DNA from: Trematomus loennbergii
Taxonomy: Eukaryota; Chordata; Actinopteri; Perciformes; Nototheniidae
Reading direction: 5' to 3'
DNA length: 64,000 nt
Assembly (NCBI GenBank): GCA_012861695.1
Contig: JAAOOA010000002.1
Span: 22,691,303 to 22,755,302, forward strand
In this document: in pieces, positions 1-11,420 of the stretch
Numbering within the stretch: the stretch's first letter is position 1
How the letters are laid out: every line of letters starts with the position of its first letter
Notes under the pieces: model-generated
The model's database searches: none
What the model was told of the DNA's origin: nothing
The model's input: only the letters and a program-made list of their open reading frames with translations
Translations under genes and position numbers: made by a program

Positions 1-1975
1 GTTGTGTCTAGCAGCTGTCTCTCTCTCTCTCTCTGCTCGGGAACAGCTGTCCCTCCCTCCCTCAAGGTGTGTGTGGGTGTGTCTGTGTCTGTGTGTCTCA
101 TTCACTGTCCCTCAGGTTGTAGCATGTTTCGATTGCCAGTTTGTGGCTTGTATGTCTTGTGAACGCAACGCTGGCATGATGTGATGTGGCCTGCTGACAT
201 GGCCTCTAATAAACACACAGGACTAAAATAATACGTGTTTAATTCAGCCCAGATGCGGTGACTGCAGGCCAAATCCATTAATGCGGCATATATTGAAGGT
301 GTTCAAAGTTGCACCGGTATGAAGCGCAGTGAGAACCACGCACCTGTCAGACCAGACCTTTATATATACAGTCTATGTGTCAGACTGGCGAATGGCACAT
401 TTAAATTCAGGAGAATAATGAAGATGTGATTGGTTGTTCCACTCTCCGTTTCTCACGAGACCAGCGCGCTGCTGTTTACATTAGTGTGGACTGGACCGAC
501 TGAAACTGACGGCAAGGTTAATTATTGTGGAAGGATGGACCCCCATCCTGCAAAAAAAGGCAGCGAAATGTGCTAAAATCACTGATTTATTCAGAACCCC
601 CGTATGGTATAGAATGACGAAGCAGAAAGTAAGTGAGCGAACATTATGAGCCACATTTCTTTCTATATTGTAGCCTGATGTGCACATCGACTGTCAACAA
701 AACTGTTTCTCAGTCCAATGCTAAGTTAGTATAGGCCCTGTGTGACTGGAGACTATAAGGCTACACAAAACCCAAACATGTCCTTAATGTTACTCAAGGC
801 AAATATATGTAATATAACCGTTAGACTGCAGCTAACTGTGGGGCTACAAACCCCTCATACTGTGAGTGAATAACTTGAGATGGTTATGTTGTCTAAAGGG
901 GAGACAATCATTATGGTATTAGGCCATGCAAATACAGGGTCAACTAAGTGATAAAATAAGTGTTGCATAATGTATGTTCTTGAATAATGTTATTTCATAA
1001 ATAGTTGTTAATGTAATGATTACATATTCTCCTTATTCAGTTCCACTATCAGATGATGCTGATGGTGATGGCCCTGAGGGAGAGATGCAGAGAGCTCAGT
1101 GGACAGAACTGGCAGGTACAGAGGAAACTGTTTCAATAGGCTATGTCTATGAAAACACTGAACAAAACAAAGGAAATGTAATGACAACAGTATAAGCAAG
1201 CTATGTTCATGTTCTCTCAATAAGTTACTATAGTTATTGATCAGAGTTTAATCCATTTGAGGTCCACCCCCAAATAAAACATGTTCACATGGAAAGGTTC
1301 CCAAATACATATGCACACCTTTTTTTTAACAATATCCTATGTCCATATGTTTCTATTTAAGTAGTAGATTCAAACTGTAGGGCTATCACTACGGGCAGCA
1401 ACGTTGTAAATATTGACGATACATCCAGCAAAACGCCCCCAAACAAAACTGGTAGTGGCCTGGCTGGGTGTATAATTCCCGGCCTGCTATGGTCCCAGTC
1501 CGGCCCTGCTGACACATCACACACCCGTACACTACACACATTACTGATTAACTGATATCACAATTGAGTTACTCTCTTTAAATAAATATACTGTAATTGG
1601 AAAATAATCATGTGTGGTGTCCTTGTTTTGTCCGTCCTTGAGCCAGGGCTCCCTATTGTTGTATAGGTTAATGGTGTGTGTAACACAAACATAATAAATC
1701 ATTGGATAGTGTTATATAATAGAAATAAAGTAATGTATTAAGACTCAGTGCGAGTTATTACTTTCTTCCTTTACTTGGCATTCTTCAAAATATACAGACA
1801 TTGCAGCACATCGTTTCACGTCTTTGTACTTTCTCAGCATTAAAGTGCAATGTGTTGGCGAACCTTTGTTTCCTCCTGACAGCTCACTTAAAGGTATATT
1901 CAATTCAATAGCTTTATTAGCATGACCTCAGTCATATAGTATTGCCAAAGCTCTGTATAGTTGCAACATCTATAC
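1..1975. other. intergenic DNA, no gene established
   Basis: No complete gene is visible. A short (TC)n run lies near 25-37. Two open segments with splice-like ends occur on the plus strand: about 514-628, ending at a GTAAGT donor, and 1041-1115, with TTATTCAG before it and GTACAG after it. Their conceptual peptides resemble the low-complexity N-termini of transposase-like genes, but no domain can be named. A motif near 358-380 resembles the common fish repeat containing ATACAGTCTATG. Confidence 0.4.
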
Positions 1976-3268
1976 AAAATATATATATACTCCCCCTTGT
2001 GGCCAAAGGGGGACACAACTCTTGTCTTCAGAAGTATGCTTGAGTGCAGCAAAATGTAGCACAGTGACTATTTTGTCAACTAAACATCATAAAACAATAC
2101 ATATTTTAGTAAACGGGACATTATAATCTCCACACATTAACTCTATATTTGCCTCTGCCATGGTGCTGAAATGAAATAAATAAACAATATATAGGGGTTG
2201 CCTCTTCTCTGAACTTCTCATTCCAGAATTGGAGGACATTTCATGTCCCCCATATAAAAAATCTAATAATCCATGCCCAAAAAGCTAAGACATGCACTTG
2301 TTGTGTTAAATATACTTGTCTTGAGACAAGATGCATATAAAGTTGTAGAAAAAGTGGTTTCAAAATATTATTTAAAATATCAAATAGCTCTCGAACACCC
2401 CCTAAAATTGCCCTTTTCTCTTGTCCCAGCTTCTTGGTGACCAACTTGCATGTCAAATATTTTAAACTTTTTTGGTATTATTCTATTGATATATGTGTCT
2501 TGTAATGGTAAAATCAATTTGTTAAATCATAAACACATTTTAAATAACAGTAATTTTGCACAGAAGGTGTGTCCCTCAACATGCGCGCAACCCTGTTACC
2601 GAAACCTTTTTAGCTTGGCAGAGGAAGTGAAAAAACTGTTTGTCGCATGACACAGTGGAAAGGACATCAGCAAGCCATGTGCTACTACCATGGGTAGACC
2701 AAAACTAAGTCCTCTCTTTTATTTGTAATATATTTCCAATCTTGTCACTCTTGAAGGAGTGTGGCACTCATACAAACGCAACCCTGTTACTCAAATTATG
2801 AGACTAAAACAAATTAATTTCAAATGTATCTTTCTTTAGTTAAATATCTAAGTGTGTCCATTCCTTGACAATAGCATTACATTGTGCAGCTAGCATTAAT
2901 TCCTGAGGTAAAAGCTAAAATTAGCATTGATTTTCAACCCTGTTACTATACTATTAGAGTAACAGGGTTAATTCTTCATTGGAAAATATACATTTGATGC
3001 CTTAGCTGGGCAAATCACTTTTTTTGATGGTTTATTATCTGTTTTTCCTAAATACATAACAAAAAATAATAAAATGAAAGGTTCATTTTTCAAAAATGTT
3101 GGTGTCTAAATTGTCCTCCAATTCTGGAATGACCCGCATCCCTCCAAATCAAATAAACCATAAACAAATACATAAAGTCGTGTTCACTGCAGCGATCTAT
3201 TTCACACACAAAACTATATGAAAACTTGGTGATATACAGTTTTCTCCTGGAGACCAAGGGAAGACAGG
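1976..3268 (+). repeat. interspersed repeat copy A, interrupted by a TIR element
   Basis: The flanks 1976-2218 and 3132-3268 match a second copy at about 44145-44535 almost base for base. Shared landmarks are the palindromic CCCCTTGTGGCCAAAGGGG and the CTGGAGACCAAGGGA end. Copy A differs by carrying a roughly 0.9-kb insertion (2219-3131) that copy B lacks. It looks like a dispersed non-autonomous element. The superfamily is not recognised. Confidence 0.75.
2219..3131. mobile_element. TIR DNA element nested in the 2-kb repeat
   Basis: Perfect 20-bp terminal inverted repeats bound the segment, CATTCCAGAATTGGAGGACA at the left and its reverse complement at 3112-3131. Copy B of the host repeat near 44391 serves as an approximate empty site. 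Inside, the motif AACCCTGTTAC recurs near 2589, 2780 and 2938, the last as a palindrome with GTAACAGGGTT about 12 bases later. No transposase is encoded, so it is non-autonomous. The target duplication is not clean. Confidence 0.75.
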
Positions 3269-3621
3269 CTTCTCCTGTTTTTTCAGCCTTTGTTATCATT
3301 TTGATAATTAAAAATATATATTCTTGTCTGTGGTTGTTTTTTGCATTCAGGGCATACAAGAGGTGTAACATTATTTTAATACCAAAACTATATTGAAATA
3401 GATTCTAGCTTGAACAGCAACGTAGCTGTAACATTACTGGGTTATTTGGTGATAACTAAGTAAAGTAACTTCAGACGCAGACGAGAGGGGTGGCGACGAG
3501 AGTGTCACGTTACTTCTCTCACGGCATAGTTCACGGCATGGTAGGCGACGACCGACACGATTGTCTGCTCAGTGAGTTCGCTCTTTGGCACAAATCACAC
3601 CTCATAGTTGTGTTGCGGCCT

Positions 3622-4052
3622 TGAGTGAGCACAGCTGACAGACCACCACAGCTTACTGCACCAGGTAACGGCCTAGATTTATCATGTCTCAGTTGTAGTG
3701 CTCGTAAATCAGATGTGCATGGTAATATCTGAACCATGTATGACAGTGGGCTGTAAGAGACGCATGTTTGCATTCGGGGAGTTAGAGTTTGGCGTAAACT
3801 GACTGGAACAGTGATGCTCATTCACCTTGTTCAAGGTGATGCAGCAATGCATTTAGTCCTGAGAAGGCTCCTTGTTTTCACAGCTAGAGCTGATTCTCTG
3901 ACAGTATTAGCATGTTGTGCCTCTAAAAGGAGACATCAAAGAATTAGCTAGAAACAATGTGTTTTATGGTGGAAATTAAATCTTCACATACAGTTGAAAC
4001 ACTTTTTTACATTTGACAATTTCTTGTCTGACTCCAGTACCTGAGAAATATA
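3622..4052 (+). repeat. dispersed repeat, copy 1 (about 431 bp)
   Basis: This segment is repeated at 12190-12625 in the same orientation with only a few differences. Identity starts at TGAGTGAGCACAGCTGAC and stops sharply at TGAGAAATATA in both copies. No TIRs or ORF of note are visible, so it is probably a fragment of a larger dispersed element. Confidence 0.8.
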
Positions 4053-4531
4053 ACTTTGATTGAGAAACTATCCCACATTCTTTCTATGTTTTCATATCTT
4101 GTTTTTATCTTGTTTTTACTTGCATTAGTGTTTTACTTTTTATTTTTATTTGTGAAAACTGTTAGCTAGCCAAACCAGAAATTAAGTTTAGCTTGTGGTG
4201 CAGTTTTGTAATGGGGTTCATCTTTTGTGATAACCTCAGAAGAAAGACTTGAGCCATGAGCAGAGGCAGATAAAGAGAGAATTCAGTGACAGCATTGTGC
4301 TGCCTTTTGTTAGAGTCGTGAGGGCTGATAATTTATTCCGGCAAATTACTCAGACCTACTGATTGACCTAACAGAAGTTATTGAGTCTATGCAAGTTTAC
4401 TGCTTGGCTCAGATCCACCAACGTCAGCAAGATCTCACCTCTATTAACTCCTGGAGAACCAGGTTCAATTAACTGCTATTTCAATTCAGATGACCCGCTA
4501 AATCCAGCCTGTCCTCCTACAAAAAACGACC

Positions 4532-4908
4532 ATATAGGTCGATTGTTCAGCCGCATATTACGACCCAGTCACGTTTTTAAGTGTAGCACCTCTAGTGGTC
4601 GTGTAAGAAACAACATGCTTTGATTGCAAACGCTCCGGAGATTCTTTTATTCACAAATAACCCTCTCTGGAAAATCCTAAATTGTGCAATAGTTTGGCCA
4701 TTAAAATGCTTTTTGATTAGATTTCTAGCGAGAAGTGTATATTGTACTTTTATAATCTATGTCCAGTGGATGTGTAGGATCTATAGTTTGATAGATATTA
4801 CGAAGATGATTTGAGGTCTCGCCAGGGGAACGTGTATATGCGGCAGCTTCCATGTAAAGTTAGCGTCAACCCCATGGATGTATAATAAGAACTGGATACA
4901 GCGTGGGA
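4532..4908 (+). repeat. MITE-like repeat, copy 1
   Basis: The segment begins with AGGTCGATTGTTCAGCCGC and ends at ACAGCGTGGGA. It recurs nearly identically at 18993-19366, with a diverged partial copy at 21511-21646 and an inverted related fragment near 49655-49765. The recurring TAGGTCG/CGACCTA ends suggest a TIR element. No coding capacity is seen. Confidence 0.75.
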
Positions 4909-4974
4909 TAACTACAGTAGGGCCAAAATAGTGGGTGGAGGGGGTTTGGAGGACGGGTTTGGGCTGACAGCCCG

Positions 4975-5127
4975 GGGGCACGGCAGAGGACCAGGAAGGG
5001 GTCTCGGGCGGACAGCCCGGGGGCAAGGCAGAGGACCAGGAAGGGGTCTCGGGCGGACAGCCCGGGGGCAAGGCAGAGTTCATGGAGGGGGTCTCGGGCG
5101 GACGGCCCGGGGCAAGGCAGAGTTCAA
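4975..5127 (+). repeat. GC-rich 45-bp minisatellite, about 3.5 units
   Basis: Units of 45 bp around CGGGCGGACAGCCCGGGGGC are repeated head to tail. Because 45 is a multiple of three, the array reads as a Gly/Arg-rich 15-residue repeat on the plus strand. There is no splice or start context, so I treat the reading frame as incidental. Confidence 0.85.
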
Positions 5128-5242
5128 AAGGGGCGAAGGCCACAGCGGGCGAACTCAGGGGGCCGGGCATGAGGGCGAAGGTAGCGGCTGGAAGAGTCAG
5201 GGGGCCGGGCTTGAGGACGAAAGCCGCAGCGGCGAAAGTCAG

Positions 5243-5425
5243 GTGACTTATAGCGCGTTTCCCAGTAGACAGAGCTGTCAGAGCGGTGCCTCTCAGAAGA
5301 GCAGCCGCTGGGCAGAGTCACAGAAACGCTCAACTGATTATAGGCTTGTTTGAGATGAGCGAGACCGACGCAGACCTGCGCAATTGCGATCGCCGTCTTG
5401 CTAGTGCGTTGCATGATGGTTAGTA
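5243..5425 (+). repeat. dispersed repeat, copy 1 of two
   Basis: The region around GTTTCCCAGTAGACAGAGC is repeated at about 25999-26140 with high identity. Copy 1 has about 35 extra bases before GCCGTCTTGCTAGTGCG that copy 2 lacks. Both copies end at GCATGATGGTTAGT. No gene is visible. Confidence 0.7.
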
Positions 5426-5986
5426 ACGGTACGTCCACACAGCAGCGTTAAAATAATCTTGGAGGTGGGCGTATCTGAAGCTTGGGGATTTTTGCGAGCA
5501 ATGCGACCAACAACCAATCACATGAATCTCCCGTCCCCGACATACAAACAAAAAAGCCCGAAGTAAACTGGATATAAACTCCCCAAACAGGCGAAAACCT
5601 ACCACTGTCTCTGCCACCCCCCTCCATGCCTGGCTCCTCCGGTTTGTATCCCGGTAGGTAAATAGGGACTGGTCATAAAGCACCGGGTGATTTGCTACCG
5701 CAATAACTAATTTTTCCTCCATTTTGTTAGGAATATAGAAATGAACTGCGGTATGTCACTCCAGCTTACACGTGGTTTGATTGGCTAGCGCTTGAACTGT
5801 CAGATTTGCATAAACGGGATTTGATTGGCTGACGCTTCCACCTCAGCTTCAAAAGTTGAACATTGCTCAACTTTGAATCCTGAAAATCCTGAAAATCTCC
5901 GCTCTGCTTCCCACAATGCAGTTCGGCGAAAAGTGAGGCAAAGTGACGTCACCCCATTCAAAGTGAATGGGCAGAAGCGTTGGAAT
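5426..5986. mobile_element. PIF/Harbinger-like MITE, truncated copy
   Basis: The left end, CGGTACGTCCACACAGCAGC, follows a TAA trinucleotide. The interior matches, in inverted orientation, the complete 327-bp element at 46918-47244, including a CCATTCACTTTGAATGGG-type palindromic core and a GAGATTCATGTGATTGG-like motif. The right terminus is missing: homology stops where the large inverted repeat begins at 5987. It is non-coding. Confidence 0.6.
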
Positions 5987-6662
5987 GCCTTTCAGTTACG
6001 ATCGTTAACATCAGTGGGCCACAGCAAATGATGGTGAGAAGCTAAACTATCTATTAATTATGTCAATTACAGGGAGTGTGATTGTTGATATAGGGTGTTA
6101 GCGGTCTTGCTGTTCAAAGAAGAATGACAACGAGAGTTACAACGAGAACGTGACATCATATTTACACAAGACGGATCCTTTCTAGCCATAACCCAGCGAG
6201 TCGTTTCCCATCAAGCATTTCGCTTCTGCAGCTCGTGGAGGGTTATGGCTAGAAAGGATCCGTCTTGTGTAAATATGACGTCACGTTCTCGTTGTAACTC
6301 TCGTTGTAATCGGAGCGGCTCGGAAACACATCTACAGCAGTAACATGCAACATACACATTAATGCAGCAGCAATATTAATAGAGAAACATCAGACATAAT
6401 AGTAAAACACTGAAAGGGAACATTTTATTGCACCAGGAGCTATCTTGGGACTTTTACTGCGACAACGTTGACTTGCCTGTGAATAAAAAATAAACCATAG
6501 TGTGGGTGATCTACAGTGTTGTCATTCTTCTTTGAACAGCAAGACCGCTAACACCCTATATCAACAATCACACTCCCTGTAATTGACATAATTAATAGAT
6601 AGTTTAGCTTCTCACCATCATTTGCTGTGGCCCACTGATGTTAACGATCGTAACTGAAAGGC
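5987..6662. repeat. large nested inverted repeat (fold-back)
   Basis: The outer arms 5987-6131 and 6518-6662 are about 145 bp each and essentially perfect inverted copies. Inside them a second pair, about 6129-6192 and 6241-6305, is inverted with one mismatch (GACATCAT versus GACGTCAT). A third copy of the inner motif, ACACAAGACGGATCC and following bases, lies outside at 6717-6749 in direct orientation. There is no ORF. The arrangement resembles a fold-back transposon or a palindromic rearrangement. Confidence 0.85.
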
Positions 6663-6943
6663 TGCCTGCCAAACGTAAACATTCAGCCACGTGACTTGCA
6701 AACTCTCGCGAGAGTTTTACACAAGACGGATCCTTTCTAGCCATAACCGACTCGCTGGTATATCGAGCTGAGTGCTCATTGGTGGTTTTTACCGCGTGCT
6801 GGTGATGAAACTCTCCAATTGGCTCTGCAAAAGTTTGTTGTTGTTTAGTGTCAGTTTTACGTCGCCACTTCCATTCACATTTTTCATCATTGTTCCACAA
6901 TGTTTATCATCATGAAATTAATATCTATATATTTTATACTGTA

Positions 6944-7212
6944 CTTGCACTGCTTACCGTTTTCATACTTTATATATCTTAGCATATTCATACACACTGT
7001 TAATACTGTTCATACTGCTCATAGTCTACTGTGTATATCTAGTGTATTCATACCCCCATAGTCATTCATCATTCAATTAATTAGGGCCCGAGCACGGAGC
7101 GCTAGGACCCAATGGCGTCCTAGCACGAAGTGCGAGGAACCTATTGTTATTGTTATATATTTTATTCTGTAGATTGTGTACATTACTTTTCACTTTACTG
7201 CTTTGGCCATAC
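6944..7212 (+). repeat. repeat related to 42366-42540, with an internal insertion
   Basis: The sequence before about 7076 and after about 7150 matches the reverse complement of 42366-42540, including CATACTTTATATAT, TGTGTATATCTAGTGTATTCATACCCC and TTTTATTCTGTAGATTGTGTAC. The roughly 75 bp between, beginning near TTAGGGCCCGAGCACGGAGC and containing inverted GGACCCAATGGCGTCC, is absent from the other copy and looks like a short inserted repeat. Confidence 0.65.
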
Positions 7213-7330
7213 TGGGCTTGCCTTCCACTGGACAGGAAGCCAATTTGAGTTTGTTTATTCAGGACCAAGAGGCCCCTTCAGGAGTCTTAAAGTGGACACT
7301 TTCAGATGTTTATGCTGCCTCCTTGCTTTA

Positions 7331-8424
7331 CAGAGGCCTGTACTACGAAGCCGGATTTTCCTAACCTGGATATGTTTGAGTTAGCCGGTTGGCCCAATCC
7401 AAAACATACGCGCTCTGGCTAAACTGTACTACGACGCTGGTTATCAAGTGGATCGCTTAAGCCAGCCGTGTCCTATCTAGTTAGGTGCGCGTTCACATGA
7501 AAGGGGTGGTATTTGGAGCATTCGACCAATCTCAAACATGGACAAGCGTACTGACAGCGCAGCGTCATACTTCCTGAATGAAAAGTGAACTTTAATATTA
7601 GTCAAATATGAAGAAGTTAAACTTTAAACATCTATGACTTAAACACTTTATCCAGGATAAAAGCCACATAGCTGCACCTGCAAGGTGAATACAGCTGGTA
7701 AAAGAAAAAGCGTTTGAATGCGTACATTAACAGGTTTATGATATCACTGCCCCGTCCACGAGTGAATCTGACTTTAATTACATTTGACTCGAGTGTTTCG
7801 TCAACTTAATGTGTTGCTTAAAATAATACTTCTGCATACAGTATGTGACACTGTGAGTGTTGCACGGCCAGATACGGCTCAAGAAGCTGACTCAAATAAG
7901 GAAATATATGATACATTATGATGTGATATGATATGAATGATAATGGGACACATCGACGTCTGCACTCAGTGCCGTGGACTGTACTTAATGTTACTCTGAT
8001 CCGGTTACTTATGTTGTGGCAGATATTTAAGTAAGCTTTCTTAACGCTAATGTTATAATAGTCAGATTGCTCTGAAGATGGGAGGGGATATTCTATTAAT
8101 GTTCACGTTCACACAGTCGGTGATTTTTGCCGGCCGTCTTTCCTGCAACGGCAGTTTTTCTGTATTTCCTCTATCCTGTAATATGACTTGATAGCTTTAA
8201 ACTCTGCACACGGAGCTCTGATTGGTCAGCAGGCGGTGCTTTCACTGAGTTGATCTCTTAGCCTGCAACCTAACCTCCTCCCGAGGAGGTTAGCCGCTCA
8301 GCATAAGTTACCATGGAGATCTAGCCCGCTAAAAAGAGAACCAGCGTCGTAGGACCGGAAAGCCCGAGTTTTCCCTGAAGTCAGCCGGCTAAGCGAAAAT
8401 CCGGCTTCGTAGTACAGGCCTCTG
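7331..8424. mobile_element. non-autonomous TIR DNA element (1.09 kb)
   Basis: Perfect 30-bp terminal inverted repeats occupy 7331-7360 and 8395-8424, containing CCTGTACTACGAAGCCGG. A subterminal inverted motif (TACTACGACGCTGGTT near 7426, AACCAGCGTCGTAGGAC near 8340) reinforces the pairing. The interior 7735-8258 has an inverted second copy at 46646-47371. No transposase ORF is seen. The superfamily is not certain. Confidence 0.8.
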
Positions 8425-8649
8425 GTCTCACAAACCAAGCAGAGGATTGCTTTCTGAAAATGTAAGAACAAAATATGACCTCCCTCTATGATTGTTTTCC
8501 ACTGAGCGTTGAGAATGTATCTTTAAGATTTCTCAGAGTGATTGCTCTTTCATGTATTGTCTGTCAGTTCACTAGTTGCAGTATACAATTTTTTCTGTGT
8601 CGGAGACTAACAAGGGCTGACTTGTGTGTCTCTTGTGTGTCTGTTTGTG

Positions 8650-9860
8650 ATTATGGCCTTTGTTGTATTCTATATTCACAAATGACCTTCCTTACGTATT
8701 AAATAAGTCCAGTGTAATAATGTATGCTGATGATTCCACAATGTACAGTACAGCATCAACATGCAGTGAGTTAAACAATCTACTTAAAATAGAGATTAAA
8801 GCCATAGCAGACTGGGTCAACAATAACAAACTGGTACTCAACATTGCAAAAACAAAAGCAATGGTGTTCGGATCCAGACATATGTTAAGCAGCAATCCTC
8901 AATTAAGCCTGACACTGGCTGGTCAGCCAGTGGAGCAGGTAAACAAGACTAAGTTGCTTGGCATTGTTCTTGATTCTGGTTTACAGTGGACAAAGCAAAT
9001 AGACAGTATCGTAACTAAAATGGGAAGGAGCATAGCTGTGACGAGAAAATGTACAAAGTATGTAACACCAACCACTTTGAAACAAGTCATTCAGTCTCTG
9101 GTTTTGTCACATCTTGAGTACTGTCCGGCCATGGTCATCAGCAGCAAAAACACATACACAGAAATTACAAATAGCTCAAAACAAGGCTGCCAGACTAGCT
9201 CTCCACTGTTCGAAGCGCACTCATATTGGAGTTATGCATAGAAACCTATCATGGCTTCCGGTTGAGAAACGTCTGCAATCTCGTGTTATCACTTTTCTAA
9301 AAAATGTCCAATTTAGCAAATAACCACTGTATTTTTATGATCAAATAGTTTATACAAGAGACGAGCATGACCATAGTACTAGACAAGCTACATCAGGCCA
9401 TCTACTGGCACCTAAACCCAGGACCAATCTTCTGAAATATTCTGTGACGTATAGAGCTATAAAGGAATGGAACTTATTGCCAAACTACCTTGATGAAATA
9501 GAGTCCAGAGCCTCTTTCAAGAAGAGATTGAAGGGCCATCTACTAATGACCATGTACCCTTGTGAGCTGTGATCCCTAATTTAATTTGATCTCATGCTTT
9601 GTACTGGTGGGTGTCTTGTGCACTCATCCTTGGCTGAGATTGATGTTGTAAGTGGATGAGATTGTTGATGATGTTGGAAATTGTTGATGATATTGGTGAT
9701 GTTGTTAATTTTGTTAATGATGTCAGCAGTTATGTCTTGAATGTTTTTGTATTATTGTTGTATTATTGTTGTATTGTTTTAAGTGTCGGACCCCAGGAAG
9801 AGTAGCTTTTGTCAAGAGCAAAAGCTAATGGGGATCCTTAATAAACATAAACATAAACAT
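8650..9860 (+). mobile_element. 5'-truncated LINE, L2/CR1/Rex-like
   Basis: The plus-strand reading frame from 8660 encodes the C-terminal part of a non-LTR reverse transcriptase: IFTNDLPYV, then the catalytic YADDSTMY box, then the thumb-like ADWVNNNKLVLNIAKTK and KLLGIVLD. The frame shifts near 9120-9240 and continues with NKAARLALHCSK. The 3' part holds GACCCCAGGAAGAGTAGC and ends in an (ATAAAC)n tail at 9838-9859. The endonuclease and RT palm N-terminus are missing, so this is a dead insertion. Confidence 0.85.
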
Positions 9861-10890
9861 GGCATCAGGAAGTGGAGGATCTTCAGAGGAAGCACAGATA
9901 AGCGTCACTGCTCTCCCATCTTGAAGGACTTTTAAGGGACAAGAGCTCTGAAGTGTAAGGGAAATTCTTGAAGACAAAGACATCTCACAAAACATCTATT
10001 CTTTATTTTAAGCACTTCAGAGATGAACAAAATGCAGTTTTTACACACAGAGAAGAAGACCTAAGGATTGGCAGATGTTTTACAGACAAACATTTATCTC
10101 CAAGAAGACAGAATAAACATCCTTGCATTACAAGAACTTCCTTCCTTCCACGGAGAAAAAAGCATGCCACTGTGTGCTCAATGTTTTAAGAACTCTTTTT
10201 GCAAGCATTCTCCTTGATTAAAAATATTGTTTAAACACATTGTTACACATCATGAAGTCACTTTACCAAAATGTATGACCCGACATCTACTTATTGATCA
10301 TTGCGACAAGTCACAAGGCACAGTTTACTCTATAAAGTGTTACAATCAGAATGCAAAGTAATATTTGTCCCACAAAGGCCACAGAGAAAAATAAATTGGT
10401 TAAACATAATTCAGGACGTGTATGCTTCCATACAATTGTGGAATGTTAATATGAAAGTTTAAAAATACACCAGTTATAGAAATAAACTTTACTATGTACT
10501 ATTATTTTCAATCATATATAAAAACTCTGTTTCTTTTTTTAAAGGTTTTCAGATTTCACTGATTAACCAAGACTTTAATTCTAACCTGACCCTTAAATTG
10601 ATACTAAACTAAATTGACAACAAAAGTGTTCTCCTTGATGTTTTATTTTTATTTTACTCGCGGCATTTCTGTATGGGCTCTTGATCAGAAGATATAAAAA
10701 TACAAACACATGTAGAATCTGTCTTTTTACACATATACACACACACACACGCACACACACACACACACTCTTTTACATCTGTTTTTACTTAGGGGGTCCC
10801 GTGTGTGGGGGATGGGAAGGTTAAAGTAACAAAGGCATTGCTGAAATTCCAACTCATGTGCTGGAAAAACAGTCCTCATCAATGTAGTTT
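9861..10890. other. intergenic, A/T-rich, with a CA microsatellite
   Basis: Nothing recognisable is encoded. A (CA)n tract lies at about 10732-10769. The A/T-rich stretch before 10890 contains TTTATT motifs that read as AATAAA on the minus strand and could serve the CD225 gene upstream on that strand. Confidence 0.5.
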
Positions 10891-11262
10891 TCACATCGTG
10901 GCTTTGACCGCGATGATTATGATGATCATAATTATTCCAAGGACAAGTCCGATGATATTTAGGGTCTTGGCTGTCTTTGATGCACTTGCAGCTTCAGTTG
11001 ATTCTCCAACAGCATTGGCATTTTGTGCCTTTGAAAAGTGTCAGAAGTCATTTGTTAGAAAAAAGTAGTTTGACTGAAGTTTAAATAATCATAGCATTTA
11101 AAAAAAACCTGCCAACAACAGAAAAAACAGGAAAATTAATTAACTCACCTTACAGGAGCAGACAATGGCAGCAATTCCTATAGGCAGACAGCAGCATAGG
11201 GTGTTAAAAATGGACCATACCAGGTAAGTTGGAACCGCAGCACGGGTCTGGCCTGATTCCAT
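10891..11262 (-). CDS. CD225-domain (IFITM/dispanin-like) membrane protein, two exons
   Basis: Exon 1 is 11262-11149 (38 codons from the ATG) and exon 2 is 11028-10891 (45 codons plus TGA), giving 83 residues. The 120-bp intron has a GTGAGT donor and a TTTTCAAAG acceptor. The product starts [19 protein letters not shown] and has the CD225 hallmark LVWSIFNT followed by a cysteine cluster CCC and the hydrophobic [10 protein letters not shown] linker with alternating Ala/Ser/Lys leads to [16 protein letters not shown] and a second membrane segment rich in isoleucine. Family members are small two-pass or intramembrane proteins of endosomal or plasma membranes; some restrict virus entry and others have synaptic or bone roles. 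The cysteines next to segment 1 are likely palmitoylation sites by family analogy. No frame break is present. Its exact orthology cannot be set from one sequence. Confidence 0.85.
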
Positions 11263-11407
11263 GGTGTCTCTTGTTGCTCTTTGAGTAAATGAGAGTTATA
11301 CGTTGGTTGGCTGATGCCTGGATCCAAATGCTGGTGGGGGATGTGACCCAGACCGTTTTACTCTCCTTGGGTGTGGTTTAAAAAGTTGTTTGTGTGGAGC
11401 CAGAGGA

Positions 11408-11420
11408 GGGAAAAAAGAAA
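11408..11420. promoter_or_regulatory. possible IRF half-site upstream of the CD225 gene
   Basis: GGGAAAAAAGAAAG lies about 146 bp upstream of the minus-strand ATG and contains the IRF core AANNGAAA. The spacing to the other GAAA is three rather than the two of a canonical ISRE, so the match is weak. It is noted only because IFITM-family genes are often interferon-inducible. Confidence 0.2.

Noticed and set aside
514..1115. Two-exon transposase-like gene start
   Set aside because: The splice-like ends are suggestive, but the second segment is open in several frames and no motif confirms a product.
4781..5353. Opposing 129- and 140-codon frames with Pro- or Gly/Arg-rich repeats
   Set aside because: They are created by the 45-bp GC-rich minisatellite, whose unit is a multiple of three.
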